This document shows positions 8,222 through 17,155 of a stretch of 64,000 nucleotides of DNA, one piece after another. The notes beneath the pieces were generated by a model. It saw only the letters and a program-made list of their open reading frames with translations. It was not told where the DNA came from and made no database searches. This stretch comes from Oceanicaulis alexandrii DSM 11625. GTDB taxonomy: Bacteria; Pseudomonadota; Alphaproteobacteria; Caulobacterales; Maricaulaceae. A program made the translations under genes and the position numbers. The stretch covers positions 1,116,001-1,180,000 of the forward strand of contig NZ_ATUP01000001.1 in NCBI RefSeq assembly GCF_000420265.1, read 5' to 3'. Position 1 is the first letter of the stretch; each line of letters starts with the position of its first letter.

Positions 8222-9352
8222 ATGCACATCGCCGTACTCGCCGAAACCCGGGATGGAGAATCCCGGGTCGCCGCCACGCCTGATAGCGTCAAGGCGCTGA
8301 TCAAGGCCGGAGCCGAGGTGACGGTTCAGAAGGGGGCGGGAGAGCGCGCCGCCTATACCGACGCAGCCTATGAGGCCGCCGGGGCCAAGCTGGCCACGCG
8401 CGCCGCAGCCGTCAAAGGCGCGGACGCCCTGTTCTGCGTCCGCCGTCCCGATGACGAGACGCTCAAGCGCCTCAAGGACGGCGCGCTGGTCATCGGCCTT
8501 CTGGAGCCTCATGGCGCGACCGACTTCGCCAAGGCCTGCGCCGACGCTCACGTCAACGCCCTTGCGATGGAATACACGCCGCGAATCACCCGCGCCCAAT
8601 CCATGGATGCGCTGTCGAGCCAATCGAACCTGTCGGGCTATCGCGCCGTCATCGAGGCGGCCGAGCTCTATGGCCGCGCCTTCCCCATGATGATGACTGC
8701 TGCCGGCACCATCGCCCCGGCCAAGGCGTTCGTCATGGGCGCCGGCGTGGCGGGCCTTCAGGCCATCGCCACCGCGCGCCGTCTGGGCGCTGTGGTGTCG
8801 GCCAACGATGTGCGTCCCGCCGCCAAGGAACAAGTGGCTTCGCTGGGCGCAAAATTCATCGCCGTCGAGGATGATGAATTCAAGGAAGCGGAAACCGCCG
8901 GCGGCTACGCCAAGGAGATGAGCGACGCCTACAAGGCCAAGCAGGCCGAGCTGGTGGCCAGCCATATCGCCAAGCAGGACATTGTCATCACCACCGCACT
9001 GATCCCGGGCCGCCCCGCGCCGCGCCTGATCACCAAGGCGATGGTGGAGAGCATGCGTCCGGGGTCGGTGATCATCGACATCGCGGCTGGCAATGGCGGC
9101 AATTGCGAGCTGAGCGAGCCCGACAAAGTGGTCGAGCATAACGGCGTGAAGATCGCCGGCTTCACCAATCTGCCTGCGCGTCTTGCTGCAGACTCCAGCC
9201 AGCTTCTGGCCAAGAACCTCGTCAATCTCTTCCCCCTTCTGGTGGGCGAGGATGGCGGCTTCGCTCCCCATTGGGAGGACGAAGTGATTGTCGGCATGGC
9301 GCTGACCAAGGACGGCGCGGTGATCCATCCCAGCCTGAGCGGAGACGCCTGA
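8222..9352 (+). CDS. pntAA: Proton-translocating NAD(P) transhydrogenase, alpha-1 subunit (NAD-binding)
   Basis: The 376-residue soluble dI subunit binds NAD(H). It shows RVAATPDSV near the N terminus, the RAQSMD mobile-loop motif at 124-129 and the Rossmann motif GAGVAG at 173-178. Unlike the E. coli alpha subunit it has no membrane part, so this is the three-gene arrangement known from Rhodospirillum rubrum. With the next two genes it forms the enzyme that uses the proton gradient to reduce NADP from NADH. The start is ATG at 8222 with a weak Shine-Dalgarno sequence. The 140-bp upstream region has no clear promoter. Confidence 0.95.
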   Translation: MHIAVLAETRDGESRVAATPDSVKALIKAGAEVTVQKGAGERAAYTDAAYEAAGAKLATRAAAVKGADALFCVRRPDDETLKRLKDGALVIGLLEPHGATDFAKACADAHVNALAMEYTPRITRAQSMDALSSQSNLSGYRAVIEAAELYGRAFPMMMTAAGTIAPAKAFVMGAGVAGLQAIATARRLGAVVSANDVRPAAKEQVASLGAKFIAVEDDEFKEAETAGGYAKEMSDAYKAKQAELVASHIAKQDIVITTALIPGRPAPRLITKAMVESMRPGSVIIDIAAGNGGNCELSEPDKVVEHNGVKIAGFTNLPARLAADSSQLLAKNLVNLFPLLVGEDGGFAPHWEDEVIVGMALTKDGAVIHPSLSGDA

Positions 9353-9415
9353 TGACGATGCGCGCCTCTCGCCCCGCCCCTCATTCCCTGACCGCCCCCG
9401 CTTACGGAGCCTGAT

Positions 9416-9748
9416 ATGGAAGCCGTTGATCCGATTGTCTTTCGCCTGGCGATTTTCATCCTCGCCGTTTTCGTGGGCTATTATGTCGTCTGGTCGGTGA
9501 CCCCGGCCCTGCACACGCCCTTGATGAGCGTGACCAACGCCATCTCCTCGGTGATCATTGTCGGCGCGCTGATCGCAGCGGGCGCCACCGCCATGGACCA
9601 GGCCGGACAGTTCTCCAAAGGCGTCGGCGTACTCGCGGTGATCCTCGCCAGCATCAATATCTTCGGCGGCTTCCTGGTCACCCAGCGCATGCTTGCGATG
9701 TACAAGAAAAAAGAAAAGCCGGCGGCCAAGCCGAAGGCGGAGGGCTAA
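9416..9748 (+). CDS. pntAB: Proton-translocating NAD(P) transhydrogenase, alpha-2 subunit
   Basis: The 110-residue membrane protein has three hydrophobic helices (about 8-27, 35-62 and 66-88) and a Lys-rich C-terminal tail. It corresponds to the first part of membrane domain dII. Together with PntB it forms the proton channel. It lies 63 nt after pntAA, in a gap that holds no other gene, and 3 nt before pntB. An ACGGAG sequence sits upstream of the ATG. Confidence 0.93.
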   Translation: MEAVDPIVFRLAIFILAVFVGYYVVWSVTPALHTPLMSVTNAISSVIIVGALIAAGATAMDQAGQFSKGVGVLAVILASINIFGGFLVTQRMLAMYKKKEKPAAKPKAEG

Positions 9749-9751
9749 GAC

Positions 9752-11158
9752 ATGTCAGCCAATCTCGCCGCAATTCTCTACATGGTCTCGGGCATTCTGT
9801 TCATCATGGCCCTGCGCGGCCTGTCGAGCCCAGAAACCGCCCGCCAGGGCAATTATCTGGGCATGGCCGGCATGGCGATCGCCATCGGCACCAGCCTGTT
9901 CTACGTCCAGCTCGACGGTCTCGGCCTCATTCTGATCCTCGGCGCAGTCGCCATTGGCGGCGGCATCGGCGCGGTCATCGCCCGCCGCATTCCGATGACG
10001 GACATGCCCCAGCTGGTCGCGGGCTTTCACTCGCTTGTGGGCCTGTGCGCCGTGCTCGTGGCCGCCGCCGCGCTCTACGAGCCTGAAGCCTTCCACATCG
10101 CCACCGCCACCGGAAAGCTCAAGGGCCTGTCGCTGGTGGAGCTGTCGCTGGGCGTCGGCATCGGCGCGATCACGTTTTCAGGCTCGGTCATCGCCTTCAT
10201 GAAGCTGCAAGGCCTGATGAGCGGCGCGCCCATCGTCTTCAAGGGCCAGCACTGGCTGAACCTGGCGCTAGGCGTCGCCATCGCCGTCTTCATCACCTTC
10301 CTGACCGCATCGGGCGGGGACGCCAAGATCGCATTCTGGATCATCACCGTGCTGGCGCTGGTGCTCGGCGTCTTGCTGATCATCCCGATCGGCGGCGCGG
10401 ACATGCCGGTGGTGGTGTCCATGCTCAACTCCTATTCGGGCTGGGCCGCGGCGGCTCTGGGCTTCACGCTGGAGAACACCGCCCTTCTGATCACCGGCGC
10501 GCTGGTGGGCAGCTCGGGCGCGATCCTGTCCTACATCATGTGCAAGGGCATGAACCGCTCATTCATCTCGGTGATCCTGGGCGGGTTCGGCGCCGACACC
10601 ACGGCCGCCGCTGCGGCGTCGGATGTGGATCGTTCGGTCAAGCAAGGCTCGGCCGATGACGCCGCCTTCATCATGAAGAACGCCGGCAAGGTCATCATCG
10701 TGCCCGGTTACGGCATGGCGGTGGCCCAGGCCCAGCATGCGCTGAAAGAAATGGCGGACACCCTCAAGGAAGAGGGCGTGGACGTGTCTTACGCGATCCA
10801 CCCGGTGGCGGGCCGCATGCCGGGGCATATGAACGTGCTGCTGGCGGAAGCCCAGGTGCCCTATGACGAGGTGTTCGAGCTTGAGGACATCAACTCCGAA
10901 TTCGCCACCGCCGACGTGGCGTTCGTGATCGGGGCCAATGACGTCACCAACCCCGCCGCCGAGGATGATCCCTCAAGCCCGATCTACGGCATGCCGGTGC
11001 TGCAGGTGTGGAAGGCGAAAACCGTCTTCTTCGTCAAACGCTCGCTGGCGTCGGGCTATGCCGGCATCGAGAACCCGCTGTTTTACCGCGACAACACCAT
11101 GATGCTGCTCGGCGACGCCAAGAAGATGAGCGAAAGCATCGTCAAGGCGCTCGACTAA
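9752..11158 (+). CDS. pntB: Proton-translocating NAD(P) transhydrogenase, beta subunit (NADP-binding)
   Basis: The 468-residue protein has an N-terminal membrane region with about nine helices (to about residue 265) and a cytoplasmic NADP(H)-binding dIII domain. In dIII, PGYGMAVAQAQ begins near residue 315 and GANDVTNPA lies near 392, both conserved nucleotide-binding motifs. It completes the enzyme with PntAA and PntAB and supplies NADPH for biosynthesis. The operon ends at a strong hairpin 24 nt past the stop. Confidence 0.95.
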   Translation: MSANLAAILYMVSGILFIMALRGLSSPETARQGNYLGMAGMAIAIGTSLFYVQLDGLGLILILGAVAIGGGIGAVIARRIPMTDMPQLVAGFHSLVGLCAVLVAAAALYEPEAFHIATATGKLKGLSLVELSLGVGIGAITFSGSVIAFMKLQGLMSGAPIVFKGQHWLNLALGVAIAVFITFLTASGGDAKIAFWIITVLALVLGVLLIIPIGGADMPVVVSMLNSYSGWAAAALGFTLENTALLITGALVGSSGAILSYIMCKGMNRSFISVILGGFGADTTAAAAASDVDRSVKQGSADDAAFIMKNAGKVIIVPGYGMAVAQAQHALKEMADTLKEEGVDVSYAIHPVAGRMPGHMNVLLAEAQVPYDEVFELEDINSEFATADVAFVIGANDVTNPAAEDDPSSPIYGMPVLQVWKAKTVFFVKRSLASGYAGIENPLFYRDNTMMLLGDAKKMSESIVKALD

Positions 11159-11181
11159 CAGCGATTGCCTGTCACGGCCTG

Positions 11182-11218
11182 AACGCCCCGCCCGGATCTG
11201 TCCGCGGCGGGGCGTTTT
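11182..11218 (+). terminator. Intrinsic terminator of the pnt operon
   Basis: AACGCCCCGC (11182-11191) pairs fully with GCGGGGCGTT (11207-11216) around a 15-nt loop and ends in TTTT. It lies 24 nt after the pntB stop and before the next rightward gene. Confidence 0.8.
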
Positions 11219-11340
11219 GCGTCAGGCGCATGTGAGGCATCTGCGCCGCACGGACCTGATTTCACGACCTCGCCCTGGCTTGAAGCTGGACTCTGAGCGA
11301 CCGCTCCGCCTTTCTAGGGCAAACGCCAAGGGGGACAGGC

Positions 11341-12342
11341 GTGACGGGGATGGACGCCGCTATACAGGGGCTGGCCCATGCATGTGGCAGGGCCTGGGAA
11401 GTCTGGACGCTTGCGCCGGACTGGCTGCGCTATGGCGCAATCCTTCTGCTTTTTGTCTACGTCCTGTGGCTGGTCTTGTTCTTCACCCAGCGCCGCATCC
11501 TCTATTTCACCGACCCGACGCGCATACACCCTTCAGACTGCGGGCTGGAGCGCACACGCGAGGCCGAGCTGGAAACGCCGGACGGCCAGACATTGGTGAT
11601 CTGGCGCGCCGACGCCGAGCGCGACGCCCTGCCCCACATCCTCTACCTGCATGGCAATCGCCGGGCGCTGTGGCGGCGGGCGCGGTTCTTTCGCCTTTTC
11701 ATCGCCTCGGGATGGGGGCTGAGCGCGCTGGCCCATCGCGGCTTTAACGGCTCCACGGGCCGCCCCAGCGAGCCTGCGAATGTCGCCGACGCCATCCACG
11801 CCTTTGACGCATTGGTGGCCGAGGGAATCCAGCCGAGCCGGATCGTGGTCTATGGCGAGAGCCTGGGATCGGGCACCGCGGTGCAGCTGGCCGCCGCGCG
11901 GCCCGTGGGCGGGCTGATCCTTCATGCGCCCTATGACAGCTTTCGCGAATTTGTCCGCTCGCGCACGGCCTGGCTGTTGCCGCGGGCGATCTTTCGCGAA
12001 CGCTACGACTCCATCCGCCAGATCGGCCGGGTGACCTCGCCCCTGCTTTGGATTCATGGAGATCAGGACCGGGTGATCCCCCAGGGACGCGGGCGACGGC
12101 TGTATGACGCCGCCGTATCGACGAAATATGCAGCCCTTGTGAAAGGGGCGAACCATTTCGGCATCTACACCCAGGCCGTCTTCAACCAGCATATCCGCTT
12201 CTTCGCTGAAAGCTGCGCCTGTCTGGGCGGTCAGTCTTCCGCCGCACCTGATATGAGCGTCATCGACCCGATCCTTCCGCAGGAAGACGCACGGCCCGAG
12301 CTGACGAAAGGCCGCGTTTCCACCGTCCCGAAAGCGCGCTAG
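11341..12342 (+). CDS. Membrane-anchored alpha/beta hydrolase (BEM46/ABHD13-like)
   Basis: The 333-residue protein has one N-terminal transmembrane segment (about 28-49), then an alpha/beta hydrolase domain. LYLHGN is the oxyanion region, and GESLGSG near 171-177 carries the nucleophile Ser. LWIHGDQDRVIP holds the acid Asp, and GANHFGI the catalytic His. The arrangement matches the BEM46/ABHD13 group of membrane serine hydrolases of unknown substrate. The GTG at 11341 has AAGGGGGA upstream and is preferred over the ATG at 11350. The C-terminal 35 residues are Pro-rich and probably disordered. The next gene begins 10 nt after the stop. Confidence 0.85.
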   Translation: MTGMDAAIQGLAHACGRAWEVWTLAPDWLRYGAILLLFVYVLWLVLFFTQRRILYFTDPTRIHPSDCGLERTREAELETPDGQTLVIWRADAERDALPHILYLHGNRRALWRRARFFRLFIASGWGLSALAHRGFNGSTGRPSEPANVADAIHAFDALVAEGIQPSRIVVYGESLGSGTAVQLAAARPVGGLILHAPYDSFREFVRSRTAWLLPRAIFRERYDSIRQIGRVTSPLLWIHGDQDRVIPQGRGRRLYDAAVSTKYAALVKGANHFGIYTQAVFNQHIRFFAESCACLGGQSSAAPDMSVIDPILPQEDARPELTKGRVSTVPKAR

Positions 12343-12352
12343 CCTTCTTCGC

Positions 12353-12973
12353 ATGTCCTTTTATGAAAACCATATCCTGCCCCATCTGATCGGCTGCGCC
12401 TGTGGCGCGCCGCAGATCATGAAACAGCGCTCGCTTCTGGTCCCCAAAGCGGAAGGGCGCGTGTTGGAGGTCGGCTTCGGCGCCGGTCCCAATCTGGAGT
12501 TCTATGATCCGGCCAAGGTCAGCCGCGTCTTTGCGCTGGAACCTTCGGAAGGCATGCGCCGCAAGGCCGCCGCGGCGATTGAAGCCTGCCCGGTCGAGGT
12601 GGAGCTGATTGACCTGCCGGGTGAAGAAATCCCGCTCGACGATGACAGCGTGGACACCGTGGTGCTCACCTATACCGCCTGCACCATTCCCGATGTGGAC
12701 GCGGCCCTGGCCCAGATGCGCCGGGTGCTGAAACCGGGCGGACGCCTGCTGTTCTCCGAGCATGGCCTCGCGCCCGATCCCGGCGTGCAGCGCTGGCAAA
12801 AGATCATCGAACCGGTATGGAAACCCATTGGCGGCGGGTGCCATCTGACCCGGCGTCCGGACGCCCTGATCGAAGCGGCTGGGTTTTCGATCACGGACAT
12901 GACGGCGGACTATTTGCCCAAAAGCCCGAAATTCGCCAGCTTCAACTATGCCGGGGCGGCCAGTTTGCGCTAA
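12353..12973 (+). CDS. Class I SAM-dependent methyltransferase
   Basis: The 206-residue protein has methyltransferase motif I VLEVGFGAGPN at about 37-47, an acidic residue after the second strand (ALEPSEGM), and the post-motif block LKPGGRLLFSEHG. It begins MSFYENHILPHLIGCACG and has a C-terminal HLTRRPD segment, a layout seen in METTL7-like and UbiE-related small-molecule methyltransferases. The substrate is unknown. It begins 10 nt after the membrane hydrolase gene and is probably cotranscribed with it. Confidence 0.82.
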   Translation: MSFYENHILPHLIGCACGAPQIMKQRSLLVPKAEGRVLEVGFGAGPNLEFYDPAKVSRVFALEPSEGMRRKAAAAIEACPVEVELIDLPGEEIPLDDDSVDTVVLTYTACTIPDVDAALAQMRRVLKPGGRLLFSEHGLAPDPGVQRWQKIIEPVWKPIGGGCHLTRRPDALIEAAGFSITDMTADYLPKSPKFASFNYAGAASLR

Positions 12974-13146
12974 TCGGGCGTGTCCATGCGCCGATGGTGC
13001 GTCTTTACAGGGCGATGATCCATCAATAACAAAGTGCTAGGTCAGAGGCCTGAAACCACTCTGGCCCCGAGTGGAGCAGCCTGCTTACACTTAGGCTCCC
13101 TGGCCGCATCCTGATGGGCCGTCTGCAGAAGTGACGTCATAGAGCA

Positions 13147-13647
13147 ATGCTGTACAGCCACCCCTCCCGCATGGCCGCTTACAACACCTGGGCGAACGCT
13201 CGATTGTATGACGCGGCGACAGCGCTGAACGATTTTGAGCGCAAGCGGGATGTGAAGGCCTATTTCACCAGCCTGCACGGCACGCTCAATCACATGCTGA
13301 CGGCGGACCGGATCTGGCTCAAGCGCCTCACGGGCGAGGGCGATGCGCCCGCCAAGCTCGACACCGTGCTGTTCGAGCAGTTCTCGGACCTGCGCGAGGC
13401 GCGCGAGGCCGAGGACAAGCGGCTGATGGATTACGCCGCGACTGTGAAGCCCGAGCAGCTCGAGGACGTCTTTGAGTACGTCAACACGCGCGGCGAAGAA
13501 AAAGCCCTGCCGCTGGGCGTGGTGCTGACCCATGTGTTCAACCACCAGACCCATCATCGCGGACAGGCGACCCACATCCTGCGTCAGCTGGGCGTGGCCG
13601 AGCCGCCCTCGCTCGACCTGTTGTACTTCGCCCTGCCGACCGCCTAG
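13147..13647 (+). CDS. DinB family protein
   Basis: The 166-residue four-helix-bundle protein has the DinB/YfiT pattern of metal-binding His residues: LNHMLTADRIW in the second helix (near residue 49) and HVFNHQTHHRGQ near 131-142. NTWANARLYDA in helix 1 is also typical. Members are metal-dependent enzymes such as thiol transferases, or proteins of unknown role; no SOS link should be assumed from the name. The start is ATG at 13147. The 170 bp upstream hold two small inverted repeats but no clear promoter. It ends convergent with, and overlapping by 4 nt, the DUF1499 gene. Confidence 0.85.
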   Translation: MLYSHPSRMAAYNTWANARLYDAATALNDFERKRDVKAYFTSLHGTLNHMLTADRIWLKRLTGEGDAPAKLDTVLFEQFSDLREAREAEDKRLMDYAATVKPEQLEDVFEYVNTRGEEKALPLGVVLTHVFNHQTHHRGQATHILRQLGVAEPPSLDLLYFALPTA

Positions 13648-14051
13648 GCCGGCGACGCCTGAAGGCTTTCAAGCCAGCCTTTGATGCGCTTGCGGTTCAC
13701 GCCCATATCAGAATAGCCGATCACGGCGCGCGAATAGATCGCCAGCGCGGCGCCGCCTTGCGCCTCAAAGGCCTGGACCGTGATGTAATCGGGGAAACGA
13801 AAGAGTTTCGAGCGTTGCACCAGCTCGATCTGGCCCGCCTCTTCGCGGACCAGAGCGACGCGCGGCGCAGCCAGAGCAACGGCCCTGAAGGCCTCCAGCA
13901 GCGCTTCTGGCGTTTGCTCAAAGACCGGGCTGTGCTGATCAGGCGAGGCGTCCGCATCAAATCCCGTCGGCAGCACCAGCCAGCGCCGCGGCCGCGCATC
14001 TGGGACCAGAGTCGCAAAATCCAGCGGGAAGGGTCGCTCAGCCATTTTCAT
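13644..14051 (-). CDS. DUF1499 domain protein
   Basis: The 135-residue product matches the DUF1499 pattern: a YTQTP-like segment (FEQTPEALLEAFRAVA), then PRVALVREEAGQIELVQRSKLFRFPDYITVQ in part, and a terminal SRAVIGYSDMGVNRKRI with the conserved R-IR-W/L ending. The function of the family is unknown. It has no signal peptide here. The start at 14051 (MKMAERPF) follows AGGA; ATG at 14045 is an alternative. It overlaps the DinB gene tail by 4 nt and is divergent from the ABC exporter genes. Confidence 0.8.
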   Translation of the reverse strand: MKMAERPFPLDFATLVPDARPRRWLVLPTGFDADASPDQHSPVFEQTPEALLEAFRAVALAAPRVALVREEAGQIELVQRSKLFRFPDYITVQAFEAQGGAALAIYSRAVIGYSDMGVNRKRIKGWLESLQASPA

Positions 14052-14165
14052 GCTCCATCCTGCGCGATTGCATCGTGCGCGATTCACTGGCGCTATTCAT
14101 AGCTGGATTACCGCTGCGCATCACCCTAAACCTTGAAGAAATGTGTTTCGGGAGCATCCAATCTG

Positions 14166-15113
14166 ATGACTGAATACGCCCTGGAGGTGGACGGCCTGAG
14201 CAAGACCTTCGCTGGCAAGCCCGCCGTGCGCAATGTGTCGTTCAAGGCTCGAAAAGGCGATATCACCGGCTTTCTGGGTCCGAACGGAGCCGGCAAGACC
14301 ACCACGCTGCGCATGTCGCTGGGGGTGATCACCCCTGATCAAGGCAGCGTCACGCTGTTTGGCGGCGCGCCCACCGCCATGAGCATGGACCGGGTCGGCT
14401 TTTTGCCTGAAGAGCGCGGCGTCTATCGCAAGATGACCGCCGAAGCCGTGATCGTCTTCTTCGCCCGCCTAAAAGGCCTGTCGGCCGGTGAAGCGCGGCG
14501 TCGCGCGCTGGTCTATCTGGAACGCTTCGGCCTCAAGGACGCCGCGACCAAGAAGATCAAGGAACTCTCAAAGGGCATGGCCCAGAAGATCCAGATCATC
14601 TCCGCGATCATCCACGAGCCTGACTTCATCATTCTCGACGAACCGTTTTCGGGCCTCGACCCGGTGAACCAGGCCATGCTCGAACAGGTCATCCGCGAGC
14701 AGGCTGAAGCAGGCCGCACCGTGCTGTTCTCCACCCATGTGATGGAGCATGCCGAACGTCTGTGCGACCGGATCATCCTGATGGCGCGTGGGCAGAAGGT
14801 GTTTGACGGCCGCGTGGACGAAGCCCTCGCCCGTGTGCCGCGTCAGGTGACGCTGGGCGCTGCGGCCGGCTCTGACCTCGCCTCAGTCATCGCCGATATG
14901 GGCGAGGTGGAGACGCTGGAGGCCGATCCCGACGGCGCCATCAACCTGCACCTGACGCTCAAGCCCGGCGTGGACGCGCAGGACGTGCTGCGCGCCTGCG
15001 TGCAGGCGGGCGTGCCGCTGACCCGGTTCGAGCCCCGTCGCCCCCATCTTCACGACGCCTTCGTCGCCCTTGTGGGCGAGGATGCGGTCGAAACTGTCAG
15101 CGAAGAGGCCTGA
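14166..15113 (+). CDS. ABC transporter ATP-binding protein (NatA-like exporter)
   Basis: The 315-residue ATPase has Walker A GPNGAGKT (38-45), the Q-loop region near 75, the signature ELSKGMAQK and Walker B FIILDEPFSGLDP, followed by the H-loop in STHVMEHAE. The signature is the degenerate LSKGM of NatA/YhaQ-type exporters. A C-terminal extension of about 85 residues (DUF4162-like) is typical of this group. It pairs with the permease starting 2 nt after its stop. ATG at 14166 is preferred; a TTG at 14133 would add 11 residues that do not fit the family start. Confidence 0.9.
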   Translation: MTEYALEVDGLSKTFAGKPAVRNVSFKARKGDITGFLGPNGAGKTTTLRMSLGVITPDQGSVTLFGGAPTAMSMDRVGFLPEERGVYRKMTAEAVIVFFARLKGLSAGEARRRALVYLERFGLKDAATKKIKELSKGMAQKIQIISAIIHEPDFIILDEPFSGLDPVNQAMLEQVIREQAEAGRTVLFSTHVMEHAERLCDRIILMARGQKVFDGRVDEALARVPRQVTLGAAAGSDLASVIADMGEVETLEADPDGAINLHLTLKPGVDAQDVLRACVQAGVPLTRFEPRRPHLHDAFVALVGEDAVETVSEEA

Positions 15114-15115
15114 TC

Positions 15116-16585
15116 ATGCGCGCTGCATACCTGATCGCCCGCCGCGAATACCTGTCTTATGTCGCCACCTGGGGCTTCTGGCTGTCACTGCTGGCGGTGC
15201 CGATCTTCGCCGCCATTGGCGGGCTGACCCCGGCCCTGATCCAGTCGAGCCAGCCGGTGCGCTATTTCACCGTCATCGACGAGACCGGCCAGGGGCTCGA
15301 CCGTTTGATCGAGGAGACCCGGTTTGAAGAACGCCGGGAGCGCGTGCGCAGCGCCATCGAGATGATGGCCCGCGGCATGGGCGGCGATGACGCCGCGGCG
15401 CGTGCGCTCGCCATCTTTGACGAAGACCCCGACGGCGTCAGCCGGGCCGAGGACGCCTTGCAGGCTGTGGGGCTCTCAGACGCCGCCAGCGCGCTGGACG
15501 CCGGCCGCACCAAGGCCGTGCAGGTCGACCCGCCTGCGCAGACTGTCGAAGCCCTGCGCGCCTATCTGGCGGGCGATCAGACCGTGGACACCCCCGAAGG
15601 GCCGAAATCGCTGTTCGCGGCGTTTTTCCTTCGCCCGCATCCCGAACAGGGTCTGGAGCTGGTCTATCTGTCCGCCAACCTGACAAACAACGATTTGCGC
15701 ACCGATGTGCGCAACATCCTGCGCGCCAATATGCGCGAGGACGCGTTGGTCAGCGAAGGGCTCGACCCTGACGAGATCAACACCATTCTCGACATCCGGC
15801 CTTTGGTCACCAGCCTCGATGTGAACAGCGATGCCGGCGAAGAGGAAGAAGTGACCTTTGCCGATCGCGCGCCCTTCTTTGTGGCGCTGGGCCTCGCCTT
15901 CATCCTGTGGATGGCGGTGTTCTCGGTCGCCAACATGCTGCTCACCTCCATGATCGAGGAGAAGGGCGGCAAGATCATCGAGCTTCTGCTCTCCACCGCC
16001 CGGCTCGAAGACATCCTTCTGGGCAAGCTTCTGGGCGTGGCGGGCGTTTCAGTGACCCTCTTCGCCGTCTGGGGCGGGGTGGGCGTCGGTCTGAGCACGC
16101 TCGGCGGCTCCGCCCTCGCTTCTATCGACCCTGACCTTCTGGAGCTTCTGACGTCCGTGTTTGATCCGGGCCTGCTGCTCGCGGGTCTGTTCTTCTTCAC
16201 CTGCGGCTATCTGATGTATGGCGCGATCTTCCTCGCCATGGGCTCGCTATGCGACACCCTGCAGGACGCCCAGACGCTGATGGGGCCTGTGATCTGGATC
16301 CTGATGCTGCCCATGCTGATCATCGTGTTCTCGATCAATGCGCTCGATTCCATGGTGATCCAGATCGGCTCCTGGGTGCCGCTGTGGACGCCGTTTGTGA
16401 TGATGGCGCGTCTGCCCACCGATCCGCCGTTCTGGGAACTCGCGGCCGCGTGCGCGCTGATGGTGGCGACCACTGTCATCGTTCTGTGGGGCGCCGCAGC
16501 CGTGTTCCGTCAGGGCGCGCTGGGCCACGCCAATGCGGACTCGGTGCGCAAACTCCTGAAGATGGGCGGCAAGAAAAAAGCCTGA
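15116..16585 (+). CDS. ABC-2 type permease (NatB-like)
   Basis: The 489-residue membrane protein has one N-terminal helix (about 18-45), an extracytoplasmic domain of roughly 200 residues, and five to six helices in the C-terminal half (from about 250), including VFSVANMLLTSMIEEKGGKIIELLL, the coupling-helix region of ABC-2 permeases. The layout is that of NatB/YhaP exporters, described for Na+ or other small substrates; the substrate here is not known. It begins 2 nt after the ATPase gene with an AGAGG in the end of that gene. Its stop codon lies inside the terminator stem. Confidence 0.88.
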   Translation: MRAAYLIARREYLSYVATWGFWLSLLAVPIFAAIGGLTPALIQSSQPVRYFTVIDETGQGLDRLIEETRFEERRERVRSAIEMMARGMGGDDAAARALAIFDEDPDGVSRAEDALQAVGLSDAASALDAGRTKAVQVDPPAQTVEALRAYLAGDQTVDTPEGPKSLFAAFFLRPHPEQGLELVYLSANLTNNDLRTDVRNILRANMREDALVSEGLDPDEINTILDIRPLVTSLDVNSDAGEEEEVTFADRAPFFVALGLAFILWMAVFSVANMLLTSMIEEKGGKIIELLLSTARLEDILLGKLLGVAGVSVTLFAVWGGVGVGLSTLGGSALASIDPDLLELLTSVFDPGLLLAGLFFFTCGYLMYGAIFLAMGSLCDTLQDAQTLMGPVIWILMLPMLIIVFSINALDSMVIQIGSWVPLWTPFVMMARLPTDPPFWELAAACALMVATTVIVLWGAAAVFRQGALGHANADSVRKLLKMGGKKKA

Positions 16586-16602
16586 GCGGAAACGCTCAGG
16601 CT
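16579..16602 (+). terminator. Terminator overlapping the permease stop codon
   Basis: AGCCTGAGCG (16579-16588) pairs with CGCTCAGGCT (16593-16602) around a GAAA tetraloop. The TGA stop (16583-16585) lies inside the 5' arm. There is little U tract after it. Confidence 0.7.
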
Positions 16603-16634
16603 TCGCCGCTCTCTCAGGCATGCTCAGATACAGC

Positions 16635-16666
16635 AAAACCCCGTACGCGAGGCGTACGGGGTTTTT
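16635..16666. terminator. Strong bidirectional terminator between convergent genes
   Basis: A perfect 14-bp stem, AAAACCCCGTACGC (16635-16648) with GCGTACGGGGTTTT (16652-16665), has a 3-nt loop. A-rich and T-rich edges make it work for both the rightward exporter genes and the leftward rpsU. Confidence 0.88.
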
Positions 16667-16704
16667 CGTGTCTGCTTTGGAGCGGTTAAGCCCGGCGCAG
16701 CGTC

Positions 16705-16941
16705 CTAGCGGCGAGCACCGGCGCCACGCTTGGGCAGCAGGCCCTCACGTTGGGCGCGCTTGCGAGCCAGTTTGCGGGCGCGACGGATCGCTTCCGCTTT
16801 TTGGCGCGCTTTTTTCTCAGACGGCTTTTCGTAATGGTTGCGGCGCTTCATCTCGCGGAAAGTACCTTCCCGCTGCATCTTCTTTTTCAACGCTTTGAGC
16901 GCTTGCTCAACGTTGTTATCGCGCACGACGATCTGAACGAT
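16705..16941 (-). CDS. rpsU: 30S ribosomal protein S21, apparent ATC start codon
   Basis: The 78-residue product aligns along its length with alphaproteobacterial S21, whose usual head is MVQI-VRDNNV. Here the reading is ATC-GTT-CAG-ATC at that point, so the residue in the Met position is encoded by ATC at 16941-16939. GGGAGAG lies 6 nt upstream of this ATC, an ideal Shine-Dalgarno spacing. The nearest in-frame ordinary starts are a TTG 11 codons upstream and a GTG at codon 6, which would add a tail or remove conserved residues. S21 binds the 30S platform and helps translation initiation. The body has RNA-binding basic helices ([21 protein letters not shown]). The family call is certain; the start is by inference. 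Confidence 0.93.
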   Translation of the reverse strand: MVQIVVRDNNVEQALKALKKKMQREGTFREMKRRNHYEKPSEKKARQKAEAIRRARKLARKRAQREGLLPKRGAGARR

Positions 16942-17066
16942 GGTAGTCTCTCCCTTCGAATAGGTGCTCAAAGCCCGCTCCGGACTTTGAAAGGTATAGC
17001 TCACGCGAACACAAAGAGCCGCGTGGCTCCACCGTCCGCGCCGGATCGCTTCCAACAGAGGCGGGC

Positions 17067-17095
17067 GATATACCGGGTCTGAAAGCCCCTGTCCA
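17067..17095 (-). promoter_or_regulatory. Possible sigma-70-type promoter for rpsU
   Basis: On the minus strand TGGACA (17095-17090) and TATATC (17072-17067) are separated by 17 nt. Transcription would start near 17060, leaving a leader of about 120 nt before rpsU. The match is moderate. Confidence 0.4.
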
Positions 17096-17155
17096 GCACA
17101 GAGCGCGGCGAAACGCCCCGTGACGACAGGCTTCAAGCGCACTAAATATACCATC

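Noticed and set aside
12974-13146. Small RNA or tRNA in the gap before the DinB gene
   Set aside because: Two short inverted repeats exist (CCACTC-N7-GAGTGG and AGCCT-N10-AGGCT), but there is no tRNA-like cloverleaf, promoter or terminator.
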